Translations under genes and position numbers: made by a program
Notes under the pieces: model-generated
Told to the model about the DNA's origin: nothing
Databases searched by the model: none
What the model saw: only the letters and a program-made list of their open reading frames with translations
Shown: positions 18,820-26,472 of the stretch, piece by piece
How positions within the stretch are numbered: position 1 is the stretch's first letter
Layout of the letters: every line of letters starts with the position of its first letter
Assembly (NCBI GenBank): GCA_963665545.2
Contig: CAXXKZ010000001.1
Span: forward strand, 1 to 54,339
Source: G963665545 sp963665545
Lineage (GTDB): Bacteria; Pseudomonadota; Gammaproteobacteria; Xanthomonadales; SZUA-36
Reading direction: 5' to 3'
DNA: 54,339 bases

Positions 18820-20237
18820 TGCTCGAGCATCTCGAGCACATACCTGGCGACTTCGAGTCGGACGTCGGGCGGGAGATAATTTTGTGGCGGCATGGCAGGG
18901 TAGTCGCTGCGATGTTTTGTGGGTGTCGAAATCCAGTCCGCCAGTACCTTCGGATCACCGCCCATATACGGCGCGCGGGCCGCGATCATCGGCGGTCCCT
19001 GAATTCTGACGGAATAACTGTGACAGCCGGTGCATACGGCCAGGTACGTCAGACGGCCTTTTTGTTCCAGCGTTAGCGGCTCACTCACCACCCGCTCCGG
19101 CAAGCGCTTGGTCGTGACGTCGCGGGACGACATTTCCGCGGGGCACTCAGGCCAATTGTCCACCCCAATGCTGGTGACGGCGTGTTTGGCACTGACACAA
19201 TTCTCCCGGCCCCTGCCTGCCATGATCAGAGAAGGTGCGTGTTCCATTTTGAGCACTTTCAACAACTGTGCCGTCCGCCCGTAGGGTTCGAGACCATTGT
19301 CGATGAACGTATTGCGAAGAATCCGATTGCCGTCCGGAAGCGGATCGACCTGCGGATCCGGCACCGGAAACATCTGGCCGAAGTGGTGGTCGGTCACGAA
19401 TATGGCTGCCCCAGGATTGCCACGAAATAGGTTGTTCTCGACCGTGGTGGTATCGGCAGCATTGAGCAGCAGCCCTGTGCCTTGCGGATGCTGGCCCGCG
19501 CCGCTGTCGATTACCGACGCACTGGTTTTGCCTGTATCTCCTCCGGTGTTGGCATCGTTGGCGACAATGAAATTATTGCGGATGATTATGTCGTCCAGCT
19601 TCTTAATGGGCAGTCCTGGAATGAGATTGAGCACAATACCGACGGTATTGCCGTGCGTATAGTTACCCTCGACCAGCGCATCGCTCGAGTTTTCGAGTTC
19701 GATACCGAAGCCGTCATTGTCAAAAACCTCGTTGAATATCACGTCGATATTCTGTGACATTCCGACATAGAGTCCGGTCCCGGTAATCCCGGACACGATG
19801 TTGTGCGCCACCAGGCCGTTCTTCCCGTACTGGGGAAAAATGCCGTAGAAGCCGGGCCCCTCAACCCGGTTACCGATCAGCGCGAAGTTGTTGGCACCCT
19901 GGGTCATGATCCCATTGCCCATGTAACGCCTAACATGCATGGTTTCGATAACCACATCATGACCAGAGACCAGAATGCCGTCGTTGAGCACGTTTTCGCC
20001 GTCCATGACCGGCCACTTGCCGTCACGGATAATGCCGGAGAGCCGCACATTGTCCTTATCGATATACACGGTCTCTTTGTACAGGCCGGGTTCGACCTGG
20101 ATAGTGTCGCCGGATTTGGCCCGGTTGACAACGCTCTGGATTGACGCCCCACCGGTGACGGTCAGCACATCAGCACTAACGGCCGACGTTGCAATCGCTG
20201 CGACGATGGCCACTTGAAAAACCACTTTCATTCCCAT
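18816..20237 (-). CDS. Right-handed beta-helix protein fused to a C-terminal cytochrome c domain
   Basis: A 473-residue exported protein with signal peptide 1-22. Residues about 25-330 show the repeating pattern of a parallel beta-helix (GASIQSVVNRAKSGDTIQVE, then many NxxxGN or GxGI turns such as VEGNYTHGNTVGIVL and VENNLFRGNPGAAIFV), as in pectate lyases, NosD and alginate epimerases. After a linker, a mono-haem domain has C402-TGCH406 and a Met ligand at 449 in PAMPP. A strong ribosome site (GAGGAG) precedes the ATG at 20235-20237. The helix could bind or modify a polysaccharide or a metal site while the haem exchanges electrons with the following dihaem cytochrome. No catalytic motif of a known lyase is seen. 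Confidence 0.85.
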   Translation of the reverse strand: MGMKVVFQVAIVAAIATSAVSADVLTVTGGASIQSVVNRAKSGDTIQVEPGLYKETVYIDKDNVRLSGIIRDGKWPVMDGENVLNDGILVSGHDVVIETMHVRRYMGNGIMTQGANNFALIGNRVEGPGFYGIFPQYGKNGLVAHNIVSGITGTGLYVGMSQNIDVIFNEVFDNDGFGIELENSSDALVEGNYTHGNTVGIVLNLIPGLPIKKLDDIIIRNNFIVANDANTGGDTGKTSASVIDSGAGQHPQGTGLLLNAADTTTVENNLFRGNPGAAIFVTDHHFGQMFPVPDPQVDPLPDGNRILRNTFIDNGLEPYGRTAQLLKVLKMEHAPSLIMAGRGRENCVSAKHAVTSIGVDNWPECPAEMSSRDVTTKRLPERVVSEPLTLEQKGRLTYLAVCTGCHSYSVRIQGPPMIAARAPYMGGDPKVLADWISTPTKHRSDYPAMPPQNYLPPDVRLEVARYVLEMLEQ

Positions 20238-20293
20238 GCCGTTCTCCTCAGGGTATTACTGATTGACCTGGCCAGCCTGCTACCGGACTGCGC

Positions 20294-21349
20294 TTATCTG
20301 CTGCCGTCCGTTTGCCGCACGGCGCCCTCGCCGATGTATTGAGGCTCACCTGTCAGCGGGTTGCTGCCGCCGTGACCAAATACGGTTTCTACGTTTCTCA
20401 ACAGCAACTCCGGGTGTTGCGCCATCAGTTCGGCGCGCAAAGCAGCGAACTGCTCGGCAATCGGCGTTTCGCCCATGCGGCTGGCCAGGCCTTCCCCCAT
20501 ACGCCATTCATCCGAGACCTGCTGCATTGGCATGTCCCGGGGCTCAAGGGCAGCCATTTTCCTGAGCGTTTCGCGGGCCTCATCGGGCTGCCGCAGTTCA
20601 TCATATGATTCAACCAGGTAGCGCAGAACACGTAGGTTGCCCGGGGCGATCTGACGGGCCTCCAGAAGGTAAGGCAAGGCCTTGTCGGCACCGCCGCCGA
20701 ATATGAAAGGCAGATCGAGATATATGCGTGCGATGGCAATCTGCCCTGCACCGCGGAGCACACTTCTGTCACGGGCGACAGCCGTCTTCAGTTTCTCCAG
20801 GGCCTGCATTCTCACTTCCGGATTGTCCGGCCCCGCCAGCAGTACGCCGGACAGCGTGGTCAAAATCATAACCCGTGGATCATTGGCATCCAGATGCTGT
20901 GCCGCCAGCACCAAAGCTGCGCGCAACTCGGCGGCGTGTTCGAGCCGCAATGCGTATTCGGCCCAGTTGAGCCGAACGAGATCGAACAGTTTGAGGGTCC
21001 GTACGTGCTCGATATACTCGTTCAAGGCCTCCAGAGCGACCAATTGTGCATCCAAGTCCGACGGCTCCAAATTCGCAAGTTCGAATCTCAAGTCCATGGT
21101 GCAGGCCAGGGCGTTCTTGTCATGAGACTGCTGGCGCAATTCCGTTGCGATCCCAGCCATGTGATCGCCGTCTTTGGCTTCCGGGCAGGTATATTTGGCC
21201 CTTTCCGCAGCTTCCAGATTCTTCGGCATTGCCATGCCCTGGCCGGGAATGACCCACACGGCAAGGGCGGCGATCAGCAGGGCGGGCAAGGTAAATTTTC
21301 GAATTCGTGCCGGTACGATTGTCGATGCTTCTTCCATAGTTGGTTCCAT
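20294..21349 (-). CDS. Membrane-anchored TPR-like protein of the cytochrome operon
   Basis: A 351-residue protein with one hydrophobic segment (residues about 18-38) that would serve as signal peptide or anchor. The rest is helical with tetratricopeptide-like pairs (LPYLLEARQIAPGNLRVLRY, LVESYDELRQPDEARETLRK). Two cysteines flank the segment after the anchor (YTCPEAKDGD and ALACTMD). TPR proteins usually hold partners together, so an assembly or docking role for the cytochromes is a fair inference but not shown. The gap to the beta-helix gene is 56 bases. The start could be ATG 21349 or the ATG four codons later, which has GGAA at a better distance. Confidence 0.78.
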   Translation of the reverse strand: MEPTMEEASTIVPARIRKFTLPALLIAALAVWVIPGQGMAMPKNLEAAERAKYTCPEAKDGDHMAGIATELRQQSHDKNALACTMDLRFELANLEPSDLDAQLVALEALNEYIEHVRTLKLFDLVRLNWAEYALRLEHAAELRAALVLAAQHLDANDPRVMILTTLSGVLLAGPDNPEVRMQALEKLKTAVARDRSVLRGAGQIAIARIYLDLPFIFGGGADKALPYLLEARQIAPGNLRVLRYLVESYDELRQPDEARETLRKMAALEPRDMPMQQVSDEWRMGEGLASRMGETPIAEQFAALRAELMAQHPELLLRNVETVFGHGGSNPLTGEPQYIGEGAVRQTDGSR

Positions 21350-21402
21350 GGCAGTGTCAGACTAAAACGACCAAGTCCGCGAATACCCTAACGTGCCTGA
21401 TG

Positions 21403-21651
21403 TCAGACAGCAAGTTGACGCCACTCGGTGAGGGCGGCGGAGCGCTTGAGTTTGAAATTCTTGCGCCTGTGGAGGTAGCGTTTTTGGTTGAAGTGATTGT
21501 GTACTGAAGCATGAACGGCAGCGAATTTCTGCAGCGACTTTGCGCTCCTGAATTTCGCCATAGCGCGCTCTTGCCAACCGGCGCAAGCCATTTTGCTCTG
21601 ATAGTGCTCCCATACCTGCTGAACCGAACAGTAGTGTCGGCCATCGGGCAT
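21403..21651 (-). mobile_element. C-terminal remnant of an IS6-type DDE transposase
   Basis: About 60 residues (AMAKFRSAKSLQKFAAVHAS, VHNHFNQKRYLHRRKNFKL, KRSAALTEWRQLAV) match the extreme C-terminus of IS6-like transposases, which end in a helix-rich VHNxFNxxRHLxxR segment. The catalytic DDE core is absent and no terminal repeats are seen. It lies between the cytochrome operon and the fecI-like gene, so it may mark an old rearrangement joining the two. Confidence 0.6.
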
Positions 21652-21690
21652 TTTGGCGACAAGAATCCGCTGGAAGATTCAAACTAGCTA

Positions 21691-21715
21691 CCTATTCCTA
21701 ACGCCAGGAAATAGG
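21691..21715. promoter_or_regulatory. Imperfect inverted repeat and possible -10 upstream of fecI
   Basis: CCTATTCCT and AGGAAATAGG face each other over a six-base loop with one bulged A. A TACAAT hexamer follows at 21721-21726. It lies about 110 bases before the sigma-factor start. No convincing -35 box is seen, so the promoter call is weak. Confidence 0.3.
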
Positions 21716-21825
21716 TTTGCTACAATGGGTTGGGTTCAGGAAAGCTCGCGCTGAGGCGATTTCGCAATCGTCAATGCTCGATTCCGATTTGCCGATAGAG
21801 GATTCTTGGCCATTATGGTACCAAC

Positions 21826-22404
21826 TTGGTGAAGCATTCTTCGGAAATCGGCGCATTGGCTATATTCAAAGCCTTTCAGTCCAGTGAATCCATACTGAAA
21901 GGGTTCCTGCGCCACTTCATGGCCAGCGCCCATGATATCGAGGATATCTGTCAGGAAACAGTGACCCGGGCGCTGGAGGCGCAGAGATCCCGGGAGATCG
22001 AGGAGCCCCGCGCTTTCCTGTTCGGGGTCGCGCGTAATCTGGTGCGAAAGCAGCTCGACAGGCAGTCCCGGTCGCTGATCGATTTTGTCAGCGACTTCTC
22101 GAGCAAAGATTTACGGTCCAATGAACCGTCGGTGGAACAGAATCTGGACGGCCGGCAGCGGATGATGATGTTTACCGAGTCGGTGGCCACTCTGCCGAGC
22201 CAGTGCCAGCGGGTGTTTATTTTGAAGAAAGTGTATGGTTACAGTCATAAGGAGATCGCCGCCAAGCTCAAGATTTCTGTCAGTACTGTTGAGAAACATG
22301 CGGCAGCGGGGTTGAAGCGTTGTATGGATGAAATGGAGAAACGTCAGGAGCAGGGGCCAAATATTGTTGGTTTTAGACGCGCAATCACGGATGCTGGTTC
22401 TTAG
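21826..22404 (+). CDS. FecI-like ECF sigma factor
   Basis: A 192-residue sigma-70 family protein with region 2 (FMASAHDIEDICQETVTRAL, then FLFGVARNLVRKQLDR) and region 4 (VFILKKVYGYSHKEIAAKLK and ISVSTVEKH). These are the two domains of extracytoplasmic-function sigma factors. The reading frame offers TTG at 21826 and GTG at 21829. No ATG start in this frame precedes region 2. It is followed 24 bases later by fecR and then by a TonB receptor with a signalling domain, the standard order of FecI-type cell-surface signalling. The factor should drive the receptor-hydrolase genes when substrate binds outside. Confidence 0.87.
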   Translation: MVKHSSEIGALAIFKAFQSSESILKGFLRHFMASAHDIEDICQETVTRALEAQRSREIEEPRAFLFGVARNLVRKQLDRQSRSLIDFVSDFSSKDLRSNEPSVEQNLDGRQRMMMFTESVATLPSQCQRVFILKKVYGYSHKEIAAKLKISVSTVEKHAAAGLKRCMDEMEKRQEQGPNIVGFRRAITDAGS

Positions 22405-22428
22405 CCTGGAACCGCGCGACATTTTAGG

Positions 22429-23580
22429 ATGAGCAACAAGCCCTTCTCACAATCGACAGCGCATATTCGTACCGAGGCCTGCGCCTGGATAGCCCAACTG
22501 GAGACCGGCGACTTGAAGCCCGCAGACGTGGATGCCTTCCGTGAGTGGACGCAGCGCAGCCCACAGCATGCCGGAGAAGTCCATCGTCTGGCGCGGTTGT
22601 CGGCGGATCTTAATTTGCTGACGGACATGGCCGGTCCGTTGCAGGAAGCCGCCGCGCATTATCAACCGGTTTTAGCACCCAAATCGACTCGATGGCGGGC
22701 AGCACTGCCGTGGGTAACGTCTTTTGGAGCTGCATTGTTGCTGCTTGTGACTGTCGTGGTAATGCGCCAGTCAACAGAATCAGCACCCCAACAATGGCCT
22801 CTAATGCTGACTACAGAGGTTGGCGAATATCAGGAAACTACGCTGCCAGATGGTTCGACAGTCGCACTCAACACCAACAGCCAACTCAAGGTCGAGTACA
22901 CCGCCGGGCGCCGCAGCATGCGATTGCTGCAGGGCGAGGTCCTATTTACAGTGGCAAAGAATCCCGAGCGCCCCTTCGTGGTCTTTGTGGGGAGCAGATC
23001 TATAGCGGCCATTGGCACCGCCTTCCTGGTACGTCATGATGCCGATTCTTTCGAAGTCGCGGTCACCGAGGGTCAGGTGAGACTCGAAGTAATTACCATG
23101 ATAACTCCCGAACCAGCGGAGACAGCCAGGCTCGAAAACGGGATACAGGAGAGCCCTGCTTCCTGGGATGACGCTGCAGGCGCCCAAATTGCGGACCACG
23201 GGCCCATTCTTCCGTCTGCGCCCATCGTGCTCCGGGCGGGGCAACAATTTGCCATCTCGTCACTGGATGCGCCAAAGGCAACCGTTCCGCATGCCGTTGA
23301 GACCATCACCCAAACCGACCTGCGTCGAAAACTTGCCCGGCAGGAAGGGCTGCTTGAATTCTCGGATACGCCGTTGAATACGGTGATTCGCGAAGTAAGC
23401 CGCCACACAACTCTGAAAATCGAAATCTCCGATCCTGCATTGCGGGATCTCAAGTTTGGCGGCATGTTCCGGACCGGTGATACGGAACCGCTGTTCAGGG
23501 CGCTGCATACCGCCTACGACATACAGGCGGTGTACATCCGGGAGGACACCGTGCGGCTAACACGTGCAAAGAGTGGGTAA
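22429..23580 (+). CDS. FecR-family transmembrane anti-sigma regulator
   Basis: A 383-residue protein with a cytoplasmic N-terminus containing the FecR DUF4880-type block (EACAWIAQLETGD, then DAFREWTQRSPQHAGEV). A single membrane helix follows (about residues 93-112, ALPWVTSFGAALLLLVTVVV). The periplasmic FecR domain has TTLPDGSTVALNTNSQLKVE, LLQGEVLFTVAK and AIGTAFLVR. The C-terminal part contacts the STN domain of the receptor in known systems. It is co-directional with the sigma gene (24 bases) and the receptor gene (42 bases). Confidence 0.88.
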   Translation: MSNKPFSQSTAHIRTEACAWIAQLETGDLKPADVDAFREWTQRSPQHAGEVHRLARLSADLNLLTDMAGPLQEAAAHYQPVLAPKSTRWRAALPWVTSFGAALLLLVTVVVMRQSTESAPQQWPLMLTTEVGEYQETTLPDGSTVALNTNSQLKVEYTAGRRSMRLLQGEVLFTVAKNPERPFVVFVGSRSIAAIGTAFLVRHDADSFEVAVTEGQVRLEVITMITPEPAETARLENGIQESPASWDDAAGAQIADHGPILPSAPIVLRAGQQFAISSLDAPKATVPHAVETITQTDLRRKLARQEGLLEFSDTPLNTVIREVSRHTTLKIEISDPALRDLKFGGMFRTGDTEPLFRALHTAYDIQAVYIREDTVRLTRAKSG

Positions 23581-23622
23581 GCTGCCTTCTGCACCAATTG
23601 CGTTCCCCGATAGAGGAATTTT

Positions 23623-26400
23623 TTGACTAAAGGTACTTCCCTTTTGAGGCCGCAGAAGAGACGTTCAAGTGCACAGTCGATTTTGCGGACCGGAAGATCC
23701 GCCATCATGGGCGGGTGCTACCGAGTTCTGGCAGCATCCTTGGTGGTGTGGTTGTTGGCCGCCCCAATTTCGAGGGCCGGCGCACAGGAGTACGAGTTAG
23801 ATATACCGGCCGCGTCGGTGGATATGGCTCTTAAGAGCTTGTCACTCCAGACGGGGTACTCCGTGATCTTCCAGTCCAAAGAAATTGCGTTGGTGCAAAC
23901 AAGCACGGTGGCGGGGCGTTACACAGTTGAAATGGCGCTGGATCTCCTGCTTGAGACGACAAACCTATCCTACGGCCTTACGGAGGGCGACGTGATTACG
24001 ATCACTCGCGCTGCAACCGAGCAATCCATCGTAGGAGCCAGCACAGTGTCCCAATACCACAACCAAAAAGCACCATTTTTCAAGAAATTGGTAGCAGCCG
24101 TAATGGCCGCATTTACAGTAACCGCAGTAGCCCAGACAGAAGGCGACGAGGAAAGGGTGATGGAGGAGATCATCGTCACGGCCTTGAAGCGCGAACAAAC
24201 CCTGCAGGAAGTGCCCATGGCAGTAACCGCACTAACGGGGGAGATGCTCGTGCGCATGTCGGCGGACGATTTCATCGATTTCGCACGCTCGGTTCCCGGC
24301 ATGGCGTTCGTGGATCTTGGCCCGGGCCGCAACAATATCTCAATTCGAGGCGTTAGCGTAACCGGCGGCTTGCCTTCCGTCGGTTTCTACATCGATGAGA
24401 CCCCCATTCCACCAAATCGCGGCACGATTCGCAACGTGAATGTCGATCCGAAGATGCTGGACATCAATCGGGTGGAAGTTCTCAAAGGCCCGCAGGGTAC
24501 TCTGTACGGGCAGAGTTCCATGGGCGGTACGGTACGGATCATTCCCAACCGGCCCGACTCGACCCGCTTTGAGGCTTCGGTGGCGGGGACCGTGCAGACA
24601 ACCAAAGGCGGGGGACAAGGCTACCACATCGACTTGATGATGAACGTGCCGCTCATAGAAGACAAACTTGCTTTGCGGGGCGTGTTTTACCAACGATTCG
24701 AGGACGGGTTCATCGACCGTCGCTACTTCGACTTCGATGGGCCGAATACACTCGCCGTTCCATCATTTGACTTTATTCCCAACAGGCTTACCAAAACGAA
24801 ACCGAGGGTCAATACCGAAGACACCACGGGCGCGCGATTGATCATGGATTGGTATCCTCGCGAGAATATCCGCATCACGCCCAACGTATTCTGGGAAAGC
24901 ATGAAAACCGACGGCTTTCAGGACATAACGCTGGGTGATACCAATCCGGACGAGGAGCTTGTGCAAGAGCATTTCTTCAATGTCGCGGAGCCGTTCCGGC
25001 AGGAATGGGCGCTGTTTAACGTTACTGTTGATGCCGATTTTGGCAACGTCAATTTTGTCTCATCCACCTCGTATTTCGACCGCGAGTTCATCATCACCGA
25101 AGAAGCTGACGCGGTGATTGTTGCATTCCTGGGTGGAGCACCCTATACGGACCCACTCGCCGTGGGGGTTCCGCTAGAGGAAGGTACCTGGGACGAAGAC
25201 TTTACCCAGGAGCTGAGACTATCGTCCATTGAGCCGGTGTGGGGGCGGTTGGACTGGATTCTGGGTGTCTTCTACAACGACAATAACGGTGAGCGGTCCG
25301 TCAACTGGGAGATTCCGGGACTTGAGGAAGCTTTGGGGAATCCGCCCGGCAGCATCCCCGGCGGTGATCTGTTCACGCTGGAGAGTAATTTCAACTTTCG
25401 CTCCAAGGCGATATTCGGCGAGATGGGATTTCATATCATTCCGAACGATCTGATTTTCACGGCAGGGATACGCTTTTACGATATTGAATCCGATACCCGT
25501 GCCGACATCACCGGGCTATTCAATGGTGGCCGCGCCGAGGTAACATCGGCTTCGGCCTCGGACGGTGAGCAGTTGCGTTTCAATCTGGCCTGGCGGGCCT
25601 CTGATGCCCACAACCTTTATATCCAGGTGGCGCAGGGATTTCGGCCGGGCTTCGGTCTGACTGGATTTTTCCCACCTACCTGCGACGAGGAGTTGATCGA
25701 GCGGGGTATCGATCCCGCTAACCCGCCACGCGACGTGGGGCCGGACGGGGTGTGGAATTACGAGATCGGGGCCAAATCGCTTTTCAGGGACGGCCGGGTC
25801 AGTGTCAACACGGCGGTCTATCAAATCGATTGGACCGATATTCAGCAGACCATCTTCATGCCAAGTTGTGGTTTCAGGTTTACCGCTAATGCCGGCAAAG
25901 CCCAAAGCAAGGGATTTGAGGTAGAAGTGACCGCCGATGTGTCGGATCACTGGCTGTTGACGGGTGGCGTAGGCTACACCGACGCCACGCTGAGTGAAGG
26001 TAACCCGGCCATCAATGCTGAGAAGGGTGAGCGCATCCAGAACGTTCCAAAGTGGACGGCAAATGCATCCGCGCAATACTCCTTTGCAATACAAAATACA
26101 ATGATCGGCAGCTACGATGCCTATCTGCGAGCGGACATTCAGTATGTCGGTTCCTCATACAGCGGCTTTTTCCAGAACGAAGGCGACCCATTCCAGAAAA
26201 AACCCCCCCTGACTTTGGTCAATCTGCGCTTCGGTGTTTCGAGAGGGGGTTGGGAAGGCGCCCTGTATGTGCGAAACCTTTTCGACCAGGTAGAGAGAAT
26301 TGCGGAGACGGAGTCATTGGTCATAACCGTGCCGGGCAGGCCGCGCTGGGTGGTAAACTACCCACGCCAGATCGGTTTCACCATCAAGAAGTACTTCTAA
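23623..26400 (+). CDS. TonB-dependent receptor with STN signalling domain
   Basis: A 925-residue outer-membrane transducer. The TTG at 23623 follows GAGGAA closely; an ATG at 23707 would begin directly at the signal peptide (GCYRVLAASLVVWLLAAP). After it come an STN domain (about 56-130, IPAASVDMALKSLSLQTGYS), a second signal-peptide-like segment at 153-171 (FFKKLVAAVMAAFTVTAVAQ), the TonB-box region MEEIIVTALKREQTLQEVP, the plug with RVEVLKGPQGTLYG, and a full barrel ending in YF. The inner hydrophobic segment suggests that an STN module was added in front of a complete, formerly independent receptor. It is regulated by the FecI/FecR pair upstream, and a CocE-type hydrolase follows in the same direction. 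The ligand is unknown. Confidence 0.9.
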   Translation: MTKGTSLLRPQKRRSSAQSILRTGRSAIMGGCYRVLAASLVVWLLAAPISRAGAQEYELDIPAASVDMALKSLSLQTGYSVIFQSKEIALVQTSTVAGRYTVEMALDLLLETTNLSYGLTEGDVITITRAATEQSIVGASTVSQYHNQKAPFFKKLVAAVMAAFTVTAVAQTEGDEERVMEEIIVTALKREQTLQEVPMAVTALTGEMLVRMSADDFIDFARSVPGMAFVDLGPGRNNISIRGVSVTGGLPSVGFYIDETPIPPNRGTIRNVNVDPKMLDINRVEVLKGPQGTLYGQSSMGGTVRIIPNRPDSTRFEASVAGTVQTTKGGGQGYHIDLMMNVPLIEDKLALRGVFYQRFEDGFIDRRYFDFDGPNTLAVPSFDFIPNRLTKTKPRVNTEDTTGARLIMDWYPRENIRITPNVFWESMKTDGFQDITLGDTNPDEELVQEHFFNVAEPFRQEWALFNVTVDADFGNVNFVSSTSYFDREFIITEEADAVIVAFLGGAPYTDPLAVGVPLEEGTWDEDFTQELRLSSIEPVWGRLDWILGVFYNDNNGERSVNWEIPGLEEALGNPPGSIPGGDLFTLESNFNFRSKAIFGEMGFHIIPNDLIFTAGIRFYDIESDTRADITGLFNGGRAEVTSASASDGEQLRFNLAWRASDAHNLYIQVAQGFRPGFGLTGFFPPTCDEELIERGIDPANPPRDVGPDGVWNYEIGAKSLFRDGRVSVNTAVYQIDWTDIQQTIFMPSCGFRFTANAGKAQSKGFEVEVTADVSDHWLLTGGVGYTDATLSEGNPAINAEKGERIQNVPKWTANASAQYSFAIQNTMIGSYDAYLRADIQYVGSSYSGFFQNEGDPFQKKPPLTLVNLRFGVSRGGWEGALYVRNLFDQVERIAETESLVITVPGRPRWVVNYPRQIGFTIKKYF

Positions 26401-26409
26401 CGCATTTGA

Positions 26410-26442
26410 CTGGCGGCCGCCTCGTGGAGGCGGCCCGTCCAG
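26410..26442. terminator. Strong stem-loop between receptor and hydrolase genes
   Basis: GGCCGCCTC-GTG-GAGGCGGCC gives nine G/C-rich pairs over a three-base loop, with outer CTGG/CCAG arms. There is no run of T after it, so it is not a classic rho-independent terminator. It may stabilise or partly attenuate the receptor transcript before the hydrolase. Confidence 0.45.
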
Positions 26443-26472
26443 CCACAACGGCGTCATAGGCCGGGGTTGAAT

